From Sweltsa coloradensis (lineage: Eukaryota; Arthropoda; Insecta; Plecoptera; Chloroperlidae), in assembly GCA_024449915.1 (NCBI GenBank), contig JAMZAV010000103.1, positions 496,001 to 560,000 on the forward strand: a stretch of DNA of 64,000 nt, read 5' to 3'. Below the pieces are notes generated by a model. It was given only the letters and a program-made list of their open reading frames with translations, had not been told where the DNA came from and did not search any database. Position 1 is the stretch's first letter. The number at the start of each line of letters is the position of its first letter. This document shows, in pieces, positions 37,771 to 48,939 of the stretch. The translations under genes were made by a program, and so were the position numbers.

Positions 37771-39282
37771 AGCGAACTGTGTGGCAGATACACGGACACA
37801 TTTGGTGTGAACTGTGAACCCAACAAAGTTGAAGATAATGTAAATTAAAAGAACCTCATCCATATTAGAATTATTTAATAATCTATATACGACGTATTAT
37901 AAGCTGAAAAAAACATTGTATTAAACAAAATTATTATTTACGATGGACGAGAAATAAATCAAATAAATGAGTACACATTGTATAATGTTTGGTTTCCTGA
38001 TGAAAAGATACTAAACAATATTTCAGTTAGTAGAAAACGACGGAGTTGGCCAAAGTTCAATTTTTCGGTTGATACGTAACGCCTCAGGTACGCAATTTTG
38101 TACGGGGCCCTTTTTTAAATTGGTTGCATAATATAGCCTATTGTACTCCTCTAGCTTGTCTCCGCGAGACCTCAATCCGATCCCTGTTAGTCAGTTATCA
38201 TAATAATTAGACAACCAACCGTTTAAATATTATATTTATTAGTATATTCATTCAATCATTATTAATTTCAGTAATTGTTTCGAATACAATTTGTATGAAA
38301 GGTTTAATATATATGTGTACATTGTGTAAGGTGTTGTATTTGTATTCCTTCATTAAACAATATAAAAAAGAATTTAAATAACCAAGCAAAGCCAACTAAA
38401 ATTAAAACCATTTAAATTACTGTTGTTTATTTGCATTCGTATGAATATAAATTAGAACAACGCGCGTGGTATAGAGACAATGAGTATATGCAAATAAGGA
38501 TTTAGCTTAACAACATTTGTAACTATATTATACTGACTATATGTACGAGATACCACATGGAGCTACTTATTTATACACGACGAATTTTCTCAAAGAGTGG
38601 TCGAAATTTTCTTTATATCAACGGTAATTATTATAAAAAGTAAATTATTCTGTAGCTTGTCTTTGAGCTAAATCTTCAAGATAAGGTAACGTGGCAAGAT
38701 AAATTTGGAATTCTATTTAAATACAGAGTACTTACAACTCGTGTAAATAATTGAGGATTCCACCTGCAGACCACGTGGTTGATCATGTGGTGATATGGCC
38801 ACGTGCTGCTTTGTCAGACGAGTAAACTTATTAATTTGAAAACTTTGTATTCACAATAGGAAATGTAACCTTACTTAATCTAATGATTGTTTTTGGTGGC
38901 TTTATTTATCGTAATATTATTATGTGTAAGAACAGATAAATAAGGACAGTTGATGAAAACAATCAGGGAAAGATGGACTTTATAATAAAAAATGAAACTA
39001 AAAAAACAAACAACAATGTATATATAAAAATAAATGTATATAATAAATGTTTTGTTAATAATTTGGTACTAATGCACAGCCATATTTATAATAATTTGTG
39101 AAATGTTTTTTGTCCTGTCTGTTGTGGTTTTTTAATTGTTAATTTTGTTTGATAAAGATTTCTGTAAAGAAATCGAAATATCACATTTAAATAAATATTT
39201 TGTTAACTAACAGTGAAAAAGTCCAATGATTTATATTTATAATGGACTTTATAGTTTGATATGATTTGTGGCAACGACCACC

Positions 39283-39360
39283 GACAAAGATAGCGGCCAT
39301 GCGCAACGTGTGAGACTCTGAATCGGGAGGTCACGGGTTCGAATCCCATCACCGGCAATC
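39283..39360 (+). mobile_element. tRNA-like SINE head, family beta, copy 2
   Basis: Shares the head with 17960: ATGCGCAACGTGTGAGACTC, TGAATCGGGAGGTCACGGG and a consensus B-box (GGTTCGAATCCC). The acceptor stem does not pair, so a working tRNA is unlikely. Downstream, ACAAAGTTTGT and CATCAAACTTTG can pair over about 60 bp, so the element may extend to about 39430. Confidence 0.55.
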
Positions 39361-39831
39361 ATGACAAAGTTTGTGCAAGGTTATATCAATCGTTCGGCGA
39401 ATGCTTGGAATGAGTCATCAAACTTTGATAACGGACGATCAGAATTTTTGAAAAGTTGGATATTTATTATTTAGTATCACTTGCATATTATGTTTTTTCC
39501 CATAGTCACATAAACAGCTCAGCTCGTTAACTATGTTTGTCTAACACTAGTGTTATTTCTATCTAATGTAAATACTTAGGTAGGTACTTATAGGGTAAAG
39601 TCATATTAGAGCTCCATTATATAGATTTTTTGTTTAAATTCCGATTCCATAAGTTTTCATCTAAATTCACATATCACTGTAAAAAAGTATATATATAAAA
39701 CAAAACACAAAAAACACTGAAAACCACTTATGCAAATTAGTGGATGGACTCTAAACGTGAAATGTGGTTATGTTTTGACAAATAAAACTGAACAGATTTG
39801 ATGTGCATAAGATATTATATTATATATCAGG
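39361..39831. other. No gene recognised
   Basis: AT-rich. CTTATGCAAATTAGTGGATGGACTCTAAACG near 39726-39756 faintly resembles the SINE alpha tail but is too short to call. Confidence 0.4.
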
Positions 39832-40848
39832 CAGGGGCGGCTCGTGGGCCCAGATTGTGGAGGTGCACAGATGCAATATTATTCCGCGTAACGAGGTGGC
39901 GTGGAATAGCTGGGGTCTGGGGCGAAGCCCCAGCCGCCGGAGGGAAATTTTTTGGGACCTGCATTAAGTTTGATGGCCTGAAACGTGATTTCAGGGAGTA
40001 TCTTGCCCTCAAAATGGTAAACCAGAACGCAATTGTTACAATGAAAACTCCTTATGAGACGCGAGTTCGATCCCCTGTCCGTGTGTTCTGCCGGCTTTAG
40101 ACTTCGCCAAATTCCTTTTATGTTTACCGACATGCTGTTTTATAGTAATATACTACAATATTCAGGTGGTCACAGATAAAATTCCCTCTACCGATAAAAC
40201 AAGTTTTTAAAGTAAAATAATACTATGTAAAATTGTAAAATTTCATACCCAAAGATTTTCTCTCCCATCTCCACTCCGTCGACCCGCGCCCTGCTCACCA
40301 CTCAATGTTCATTGTTTTAAAACAAAATCCATACACCTACACGGCACTGATGAACACAACACACGACAACACACAACACACGACATTACAAGAAAACACA
40401 GGTTACCGTTCTGGCGACTGACAGACCTCCACCCCACCCCCTCCCTTCGATGGCTGGCCGGCCGGCCTGCCGCAGGCGGAGGCCTCTACGCTCGTGAGAA
40501 CATTTGCTGCACAAACCACGTTGAAAAAACCAGGTAGTTTTCAAAACTAAAGCATGGCTCTTATGGGAGTATGGTAAGAATGTCTCCGCACAAGGAAAGT
40601 GTTGAGATTCGAGCCGAGTTCCGAGTATGAATGGATTGCTAGCGACGGTCGGTGAAAAGCGGACTGCAGAATTACTACTGCCGAATATGCATGTTCTGGC
40701 CCAGCCATGAAAAAATATTAATTGAAAATTGAAATTGAAAAATTGGAATTGGAATTGAAAATTGAGATTGGATTTGAAATTTATTTATTTTGTCGCAAAT
40801 ATTTGGGGGTGCGCGTGCGTATGTGCGCATATGCACGAGCCGCCCCTG
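39832..40848. mobile_element. 1017-bp hAT-like non-autonomous element
   Basis: The ends are inverted copies of CAGGGGCGGCTCGTG (39832-39846 and 40834-40848). The flanks read TATCAGG on the left and AATCAGG on the right, a 7-bp near-match consistent with a decayed hAT-type target duplication. Close to the left end is a perfect hairpin CTGGGGC-GAA-GCCCCAG (39917-39933), common in hAT relatives. The interior is GC-richer than the flanks and has no transposase frame. CAGGGG termini favour hAT; the superfamily is inferred. Confidence 0.82.
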
Positions 40849-41464
40849 AATCAGGTAACATTTTCTAACACAGTGCAAAAAGTACGATATAAATAATAAC
40901 ACAGAACGAATTCAGCTTCACAGAAAAACATTTCGAGATTTATTTCGCTCTCATGAAGATCACAGAATCATTAGGTAGTGGAGACATTAGTCTATCTCTT
41001 TATAGCAAGTCTAGAGTCTAGACCACAGGTTTTTGCAGTAAATTGACATAAATCGGCGTGTGGTCTGATCTTTTGGTCAGGCTAAGCTCATCTCTCTTTG
41101 TTGGTGTTTGTGCCGCTAGTTTTATCATGAATGCCCTGGTGGATTTTCAAGGAACAACTGAGCTGCATGGTCTATTCAAAATAGCAAACCTACTGATATA
41201 ATTCACAAAGGAATGGACAAATACGTTTTACGGTGATATAAACAGGAAAGAAACAGTTTAATGACACAACAGTAACATGATGATTTCTTAAGTCTAGCTA
41301 GAGGCTAGACCACCTACGCCTGCTAGACAGGAAAAATGTGGCAAATATAACGACATTTTATTTACTGGCATAAAATACATACTCCATCTTTTTTACAATC
41401 AAATTCATGTTGCAGTTTTGAAGCACATTAATTTTTGTAACCGATATTGATTTGTCGATGAAAC
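40849..41464. other. No gene; two related CTAGA blocks
   Basis: AAGTCTAGAGTCTAGACCAC (about 41010-41029) and AAGTCTAGCTAGAGGCTAGACCAC (about 41290-41313) are related direct repeats about 280 bp apart, possibly ends of a small element. Nothing else. Confidence 0.4.
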
Positions 41465-42114
41465 TTAAAGGGGCTAAAAACCCCAAAAATTATTTTTTAC
41501 CACGTGATCTATAGAACAATACTACACTTAAATGACCGTTGAAAAATTATATCTTGGAACTGTGATTTAACACGAATTTTTTTAATTTTTTTGATCCAGA
41601 AATTAGCGAAAATCGGTGTTTTGAAAAATTTCCTAAATCGGCTTTAACCTGCTTCTTTTTTGGTCCACATAGATACTAGAGCATAGTGCCAATCTAAAAT
41701 GCCCCTTTATAACATCGTGTCTTGAAACTGTGCCCTAATATACCCTCAAACACGCTAAAATATGCATTCCAAAATCACACCCCATTTTGGTAATCAGCAT
41801 ATTTTGACCGAACTACTGGCCCAAATTACAAAACAAAATATAGAGAATTTACAGAAAGGGCTGTCGAGTACGTCAATAATGGCCAATATATTTTGGATCA
41901 AAATCCTCCAAGGTCACGGGGCATAAAGATCGTCCCCATGTTATTTTTTATGGGAGATTTTTGCCGATGGGACCTAGCTCGAAAAATGTCATGTTTGACA
42001 ATTTTTTGGGAGGTCATGGTGGCCCCAATAATTTTTCTGTTAATTGCTAAATTCATTACTAGTTAGCCCGAATGAAATATATTTTTTGAGTTTAGCGGTT
42101 AAATACCCCTTTAA
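41465..42114 (+). mobile_element. 650-bp TTAA-flanked non-autonomous DNA transposon, copy 3
   Basis: The best-preserved copy: TTAAAGGGGCTAAAAACCCC on the left and AATACCCCTTTAA on the right. It shares its whole length with the copies at 5380 and 20341. It lies 56 bp from the LINE that follows, and its borders were not disturbed by that insertion. Confidence 0.88.
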
Positions 42115-42170
42115 GCATTTACATGAAAAAGTTCTAAAAATATTTCAGATTCTGTTAAAAAATATATATA

Positions 42171-44226
42171 GAGTAGAGTAGAGTAATTTATTCGCTTGAC
42201 CAATACATAGTATAAGTATACACACATTATCCTCTTGTGAGAGAGATAGTAGAGTGAAGTGAATAATTCTTAATAATAACATAGGTTATAAAATGTACAT
42301 TAACATGTAGGCTTAGTGAAAATTATCAAACTAGGCCTAAATCTAATGTATAAAAATTAATAGGCTAATAAATATATATACAATATAAAAAGTATGCGAC
42401 ACATATCATGGAAGAGATAGATTAGAAGTACAAGAACTATGGAATATTAAACATGTGGATATAGGCCTATCTTACTAACAGGTAATAAGTTATGACTTGG
42501 ATTGATATGAGAATAGCAGCCTAAATGTAGATAAATGGATTTGGAGAAACAAACAAACCAACATAGTGGATTATTACAAAAGTAAATTAAATTAATGTTT
42601 ACAGTAGCCAACATTAGGAATGGAATATGGAAAATACTATGGGTACAGTATAGAGTACCATATGTATAAAATTATAAAATACCATTGGTACAAGTTGCTG
42701 GTTACGGGTTTATAAATTCATTTAAGGTATAAAAACAGGTTTCTTTCAGCCACGCATTAAGTTTTGTTTTATAAATACTCGATGTCTGGGCATTTTTTAT
42801 ATCCGATGGTAGTTTATTATAGATAGTGAGACAAAGATAGGAGGGACTAGTGGAGAAGCGTGATGTTTTGTGAGTAGGGAGATGTATATCAGAGTGTGAA
42901 CGAGTAGGATATGAGTGTGTTGCAGAGTTTCGTGGAAAAAGATTTGGGTTGTTGCGTACAAATAGTGCACATGATTGTATAAGACAGTTAGTAAGAGTGA
43001 GTATTTTAATGCTAGGAAAAATATCTCTGCAAGATGTTTGCCAGGAGGCACCCGCCATAACCCGGATGGCTCGTTTTTGAAGGCGGAATACTCTACTGGC
43101 ATGTGGTGATGCACCCCAAAAGATCAATGCATATGAGATGTGTGAATGGATGTGAGCAAAATAAATTAAACGGAGTGTTTGTGGGCTTATGATTGGTTTC
43201 ATTCTACGTAAAAGGTAACAGCCGCTTCTTATTTTACCACAGACGTTATCAATGTGGATACCCCAGTCTAGAGATTCAGTCATTGTCAATCCTAAAAATT
43301 GTACATAACATGAGCGGGCAATGGTTTTTGAATTAAGACGAATGAGTGGACTAGAGGAGGGGATTGAAAGGCAACTGTGGAAATTTAAATATACAGTTTT
43401 CCGCTGTTGAACATTTAGAAGATTTTGTTCACAAAATGTTGACATATTGGCTACTTGTTTGTTTGATTGTTGAGTTATCACTGATGACGAGTGTGACGGA
43501 GTTGTTAATAGCTGACTCGAGTCATCAACAAACTGAGTCAGTAACCCAAAATCAAAAGCCTCAGGCATGTCGTTTACGTATAAAAGAAAAAATGGAGGAC
43601 CGAGTATTGTGCCTTGAGGTACCCCACAGGGCAATGGGCGTGGGTGAGAAGTTAGTGAAGTATGCATATTGTTAGAAAAGTGGCGGATTGTAACTACTTG
43701 TGTTCTGTTGGAAAGGAAAGAGGCTGCCCATCTATTAGCATTGCCTCTTATCCCCACTTTGTTAAGTTTATGAAGAAGTATTTCATGATCGATGGTATCG
43801 AACGCCTTGCTTAGGTCATAAAAAATACCTATTGCTGTGTCGCCTTGATCAAGTGCGGTGTGAAGTGAGGAGAGAAATGAGAAGATAGCTGAAGTAGTAG
43901 ATTTACCTATTTGGTAACCATGCTGATTAGGGGATATGATTTCATGTTTTGAGAGGAAGGCAGAAAGTCTAATGTAGAAGGCTTTTTCAAATATCTTTGA
44001 GAAGGAGGATACTAGTGATATAGGACGGAAGTTGTTGGGGTCATTTCGACTGCCTTTATTTTTATAAAGTGGGATGACAATAATTGCCTCTTTTAGTTGA
44101 GAGGGAAATATACCATGCGAGAAGGATGAGTTTATAATTCGAGATAGTGGTTCTGATATAGATTGGTAGCACTTCAAAATAAGAGAGGTATATAACAAGG
44201 ATCTTGGGTAAAACCGCGTCGAAAAA
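42171..44226 (-). mobile_element. 5'-truncated LINE (Jockey/CR1 superfamily)
   Basis: A single minus-strand insertion: part of ORF2, a 3' UTR (42701 down to 42171) and a 3' end on the minus strand of AATAAATTACTCTACTCTAC, i.e. an AATAAA-like word and then TACTC repeats. Both flanks carry AAAAAATATATATA (42157-42170 and 44227-44240), a plausible 14-bp target duplication in simple sequence. The endonuclease and the N-terminal half of the RT are missing, so the copy is not autonomous. The intact frame suggests recent insertion. Confidence 0.88.
42702..44198 (-). CDS. Reverse transcriptase fragment of LINE ORF2 (5' partial, no stops)
   Basis: 498 codons are open without interruption. RT blocks appear in order: RPISLVSSFSKIFEKA (about residues 57-72), YDLSKAFDTIDHEIL with the first catalytic Asp (about 136-150), GVPQGTILGPPFFLLYVND (about 197-215), and FVDDS (about 229-233), where the usual FADD is FVDD. 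QFLGLTMTESLDWGIHI follows, and the end has a LTIYNKLPSDI block. The protein would polymerise cDNA at the target nick. The annotated start is TTG and is not a real initiator: the frame is open upstream to the truncation point, and the ORF begins inside the RT domain. Confidence 0.92.
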   Translation of the reverse strand: MLYTSLILKCYQSISEPLSRIINSSFSHGIFPSQLKEAIIVIPLYKNKGSRNDPNNFRPISLVSSFSKIFEKAFYIRLSAFLSKHEIISPNQHGYQIGKSTTSAIFSFLSSLHTALDQGDTAIGIFYDLSKAFDTIDHEILLHKLNKVGIRGNANRWAASFLSNRTQVVTIRHFSNNMHTSLTSHPRPLPCGVPQGTILGPPFFLLYVNDMPEAFDFGLLTQFVDDSSQLLTTPSHSSSVITQQSNKQVANMSTFCEQNLLNVQQRKTVYLNFHSCLSIPSSSPLIRLNSKTIARSCYVQFLGLTMTESLDWGIHIDNVCGKIRSGCYLLRRMKPIISPQTLRLIYFAHIHSHISYALIFWGASPHASRVFRLQKRAIRVMAGASWQTSCRDIFPSIKILTLTNCLIQSCALFVRNNPNLFPRNSATHSYPTRSHSDIHLPTHKTSRFSTSPSYLCLTIYNKLPSDIKNAQTSSIYKTKLNAWLKETCFYTLNEFINP

Positions 44227-44240
44227 AAAAAATATATATA

Positions 44241-45368
44241 TATATAAAGATAATGAAATATAAATTGAAGTTATAAATTATTATCGTTACTTGAAAAAAT
44301 TAGTTGAGAAGCACACTTAAGCCAAGCGTAATGCTCCTCGTGTGTGCAAACGCATGCCAAGTTACATAAATTGTTATTAATAAGATGTTGGCTAAAATTA
44401 GTTAATTATTAGTAGAACTAGTAAAAGTAATGTGGTCAATAATAAAATATTACTAATATATTATATTATAATATTATTAATAAATTACTAGACTATCAGA
44501 AGGCCAGCAAATTTGAAGCTCCGTTACTCCAACTTTATTGAAAACGAGAAAAATCGACTTTATTAAATGGCAAGCTAACCCGGCGCCGCCACCAGAAAGA
44601 TCAAGGCAATATGTTTGTGTTTCTTCGACTATCTCTTGATTATGAGTAGCTTCGCTCCCTCTTTTGGATACTCCCGTTCCCATGCTTGTTTTATAATCGT
44701 ATAATATAACATAAAATTACAATGAAAAGAAAGTTCGTAAATTCTTTCGTCTATGAACCTAAAATAAATTTTCTAGTCTTGTTTGTGACTGAAAATTACT
44801 AACGTTAAAATTTAAATTTTTATCGTGGGAAACCTGTTATAGGGTGCAATTAGCCCCTCTTCAGGTGAACTAGGTATGTGCGGATAGGAAATTGTGAAGG
44901 GATGTCCGAGGGCTAGATTGAATAGAAGGAAAATTATTTCCCTAAATAATGTTCGATGAGCGATTATTTGTCACATAATACAAATAAGATTTTACCGAAA
45001 AAAATCGTAAACAACAAACGTGATTTGAGAAAATTATTTTCCCTTATACTCATTCCGGAGGCAAAGGTGTGTTTAAACAATTAAAAAAAATCATAGCCTA
45101 AAGTTTTATAGCTTAGTAGCATAGTTTTATAGTTTCGTAGCATCTGGAACTTTCATATCCTTATTGACCCAAAATTTACATATAATGGCCAAAAAATTGT
45201 CCCGTAATTTTTTTAAATTCTAGATCTTCTTTTATTCAACCAACTTTCAGCCATTTTTCTTTGACTTTTAAAATATCGGTAAGAGTGCTATGGAATATTG
45301 TGTATAGTAAATGAAGACAAACTTAACAGTACGTTTAAGGGTACAACAGCAACCCTGGTGCGTTTTTA
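44241..45368. other. No gene; AT-rich, one dispersed repeat
   Basis: Contains the repeat listed at 44500. The remainder is AT-rich with no coding signal. Confidence 0.5.
44500..44690. repeat. Dispersed repeat fragment (also at 53525 and 56278)
   Basis: TAGCTTCGCTCCCTCTTTTGGA then ACTCC-GTTCC-TGCTTGT matches 53572-53608 with about 80 percent identity. ACCCGGCGCCGCCACCAGAAAGATC matches ACCCGGTGCTGCCACCAAAACGATC at 56290-56314. The three places look like pieces of one unidentified repeat. Confidence 0.5.
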
Positions 45369-46128
45369 TAGGATGAGCGTAGCAAAGCAAGCGAAGCGAA
45401 GATTCCATTTCACTACACTGGAGAAAAAAATCCGGGATGTTTCTTTCTTTCTCTTTTTTTTCTGATTGTATTATTGTGTGTTTGTTACTCCAATTGCGAT
45501 GAAATTTTATGGAGACCTTCGAAATCTCTGAACTTAGAACTGCCACGTTTTTGAGCGCAATCGGAAAATTATTTCTCATGAAAATCGCCATTTTAACGAA
45601 TTTTTTCAATTTTTAAAATATTTCTTCGACTTATAACACCTACATGCTTAATTTGATTTTAATGATTTTTTCACAAAACCTTAATTTTATGAATTAAGAT
45701 ATTCGTGTGAAATTTGAGCGCAATCGAAAAATTATTTCTCATGAAAATCGAAATTTTACACGTTTTTTCTTTTTTTAAACAAGTCTTTGACTTATAACAC
45801 CTACATGCTTTATCCTATTGTAATGAATTTTTCACAGAACCTTAATTTTATGAATTAATATATTCTTGTAAAATTTGAGCGCAATCGAATAATTATTTCT
45901 TATGAAAATCGCAATTTTACGATTTTTTCCTTTTTTTAAAATTACGATTCATAAAAAAAAATAAAAAATAAAGTCAATTTTTTTATTTAATTTAATTTAA
46001 TTTAAAAAAATTATTCGACTTTGTAATAATTTTGTCACAGAACAACAGAAAATCCTCATAACACATGGCAGCTCAATGCACCAATTACGCTCATCCAACA
46101 ACGCGGCGGGACTTACGCGTTTTCCTAG
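45369..46128 (+). mobile_element. Helentron/DINE-1-like element, D1 family, copy B
   Basis: Starts near TATAGGATGAGCGTAGC and ends with ACGCTCATCCAA, then the hairpin AACGCG-10 nt-CGCGTT, then TTCCTAG at 46128, followed by T. GGATGAGCGTA at the start and its complement near the end are subterminal inverted repeats. The centre has a tandem repeat of about 162 bp (GAGCGCAATCG recurs at 45553, 45716 and 45877). Central minisatellites, subterminal repeats and a 3' hairpin are the documented layout of DINE-1/HINE elements. Confidence 0.82.
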
Positions 46129-47272
46129 TAAGTAAATTCTACTACCTACAAATTAATATGTTTCGTTCCATTACACTATTTGTTCATTAAACGGTCAAAC
46201 AATTTTTGTATTTGTGCAGAGAGTTTAAAGTATTGTACGCTTGCTATTCCATACATCAAACAATAAATTTAATGCAAACGTCATCGTTTTTAATAACAAC
46301 AACCAGATTTTTTTTAATTTACCAAAATTTTAAAACCTGAAAATAGCCGACAACGCACTCGTTTTCTACTTTTGGACCGAAAGACACGAGATTTGCAGGA
46401 AGTTGTAGTTTTATGATCAATTAGGCACTTATTATAGTTTCTCTAGAATGTTATGAGGGACATAAAATGTGCATCGGTCCGGTCCTTCCGTCACCGCATT
46501 TCGCCCTAGGCGCTGCACTGGGACGGTATAGTGCCGCTAACCCGGCTGTCAGTTCGGCCCTGGTCAGCTCAATAGAGTAAATCCTAATTGTCTAACAAGG
46601 CGGCGAATGTCTCTATCTCTCGCCGGACCGCGGGTGGTCAACTAAACACCGGTCATTATAGCGCTATAACCAGTCCTGATTTACCAACAGAGACGGACGG
46701 AGTCTGTTATTACTCAGGACCGCTGGCGAATCACTGTCATGAGACACACAGAGCGTCGCCAAGATTTACGACTTTTTTACGACTGTGACCGATGGCTGTT
46801 TGTTTAAAAACAAATTACTACTTTGCCCTATGGTCCTACTTGGAGTCTCCTTTATATCTAATATGGTCCTTTATGGATGTATTTGACTCCGATTTATAAA
46901 AATTGCAGACATGCACAATTAAGTACATATTTTTATTATAATGAAGGTTTGGGGTGAGCCACAAAGCTCAAGTAAATCAATCAATTAATCTAAAACAAAA
47001 TATATATATACGCCAAAATATAGGACAAGTCAATATCGATGAACAAATGGAGAAAACGCTGAAAATATAGTAATGTTTTTTGTATGCAAAACAAAAACCA
47101 CCAAATTAAAAAAATACATTAAAAAATAAATAAAATAATGAGACTCGTAACAGAGATTAATGTACTTTCTATCCACACTTTCTTAGCCTGCAGGAATGAA
47201 TACATCCTCCTTAAATATATTCATAAAATATTCATACTATGGTGCATACAAAAAATGTATAATTAATGCAAA
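46129..47272. other. No gene; interval between two inverted Helentron-like 3' ends
   Basis: Includes a GC-richer patch (46470-46790) open in one frame for 66 codons but without recognisable domain. The rest is AT-rich. Confidence 0.4.
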
Positions 47273-48062
47273 CTAGGAAAACGCTTAAGTCCCGCCGCGT
47301 TGATGGATGAGCGTTTTTTTTGTAAATTTTTTGTTTGCGTTTTTTTGCGTTTGTTTACACTTTTCCTTTGCAAGTGCTTTTTGAATGCATTGTAGGTGAT
47401 TGTTGTCAAGTTTCTATTGTTACTTGTTAATTGGTATTATAAACCTAAAAAAACTCATATTAAAACCTTTATTTCTGTGGATTCTGACTAACTCTTTCTA
47501 CTTTTTCTTTCAAAAGGTACCACATTACCATAACCTTAATGTCCATGTGAAATCTGAACGTTGTAGCCCCACCCGTTTGGATCAGAATCGGCCCAAATGT
47601 GACGAAAATATCGCACTAAAAATTGAAAAACTAATATTAAAACCATTATTTCTATAGATTCTAGTTAACTTTTTCAACTTTTTCTTTCAAAAGGTACTAC
47701 ATCACCATAATCTTAATGTCCATGTGAAATATGAACGTTGTAGCCCCACCCGTTTGGTCAGAATCGGCCCAAATGTGACGAAAATATCGCACTAAAAATC
47801 GAAAAAAATCGTAAAAGTACGATATTCATGAGAAATATTTCTTCGATTGTACCCAAAAGCAATACACCTCTAAGTTCAGAGAAAACGAAGGTCCCCTCAA
47901 AATTTCATCAAGATCGCTTATGCCGTTTGCCCGGAATCCTGCTAACAAACAGACAAAAATACAAACAAACAAAAAAACAAAAAACAAAAAAACATTGGAG
48001 CTAAATTTTTTGGGGGTCAGTAAAATTGAAGTTTTCGCTTCGCTCGCTACGCTCATCCAATA
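47273..48062 (-). mobile_element. Helentron/DINE-1-like element, D1 family, copy C
   Basis: On the minus strand it runs from TTGGATGAGCGTAGCGAGCG at about 48060 to AACGCGG...AGCGTTTTCCTAG ending at 47273, followed by T. The 3' hairpin closely matches copy B. The interior has two tandem units of about 177 bp (TTAAAACC at 47460 and 47637). Its orientation is opposite to copies B and D. Confidence 0.85.
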
Positions 48063-48340
48063 AGATATCCGAATGACCGTATTCGACAACGCATGAGTCT
48101 CAGTCTTATATTTATAATTTTATTGAAGTCGACTTATTATAGTCGTGAAATGACCAGAACTCAAACTCGTTCCTTCTGCATTGAAACTAGAGTAGGCTTT
48201 ACCCATGGGCTTTATGGCCATTGGGATTCAAATAAACATGTTTATGAATATAGTGATCCATCAAAGCATAAGAAATACAGCGTTTTATTATTAGATTGGG
48301 TGGCACTGGTGGTAGGCTAGGCTTATTAAGTCTATACTTA

Positions 48341-48939
48341 ATTGGATGAGCGTAGCGAGCGAAGCGAAGATTCCATTCTACTACACTGGAGAAAAAAATC
48401 CGGACTGTTTTTTTTCTTTTCCTTTTTCTTTTTCTTTTTTGTATTTTTGTGTGTTTTTAACACGATTCCGGCTAAACCGATACTCCAATGCGATGAAATT
48501 TTCTGGAGACCTTTGAAATCTCTGAACTTAGAACTACACGGTTCGAAAAATCGATCGAAAAATTATTTTTCATGAAAATCGCAACCTAACGATTTTTTTC
48601 GCTTTTCTTTTTTGTTTCTGATTGTATTTTTGTGTGTTTGTTAACACGATTCCGGCTAAACTGATACTCCAATTGAGATGAATTTTACTGGAGGCCTCCG
48701 AAATTTCTAAACTAAAACTGCCACGTTTTTTAGTGCAATTAAAAAATTGTTTTTCATAAAAATCGCAATTTTACGATTTTTTCTTTTTTAAAATTACGAT
48801 TTTTTCATTTAAAAAAATTCTTGACTAAGTGATGATTTTTCACAGAACAACAGAAAATCTGCATAACACATGACAGCTCAATGCCCCAATTACGCTCATC
48901 CAACAACGCGCCTGAAAAAGCGTTTGCGAAGCTTCCTAG
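48341..48939 (+). mobile_element. Helentron/DINE-1-like element, D1 family, copy D
   Basis: Starts ATTGGATGAGCGTAGCGAGC and ends TACGCTCATCCAA, AACGC-10 nt-GCGTT, and CTAG at 48936-48939, followed by T. Two internal units of about 184 bp start with AACACGATTCCGGCTAAAC at 48459 and 48643. Its 5' end lies 278 bp from the 5' end of copy C, head to head. Confidence 0.85.

Larger units (their letters stand above)
35653..39282. other. No gene recognised; two GC-rich islands
   Basis: AT-rich DNA with islands listed separately at 36690 and 37450. Otherwise short ORFs only; no repeat shared with the rest of the window. Confidence 0.5.

Noticed and set aside
39300..39358. Functional tRNA gene
   Set aside because: Good B-box, but the acceptor stem does not pair and the head is shared with another SINE-like locus.
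42797..43114. 105-codon minus-strand ORF inside the LINE
   Set aside because: It overlaps the RT frame in another phase on the same strand.
43364..43675. 103-codon plus-strand ORF
   Set aside because: It is the antisense shadow of the LINE reverse transcriptase frame and has no independent support.
47400..48575. Several 75-87-codon ORFs
   Set aside because: They are translations of low-complexity sequence inside and between Helentron-like copies C and D and are not conserved among copies.
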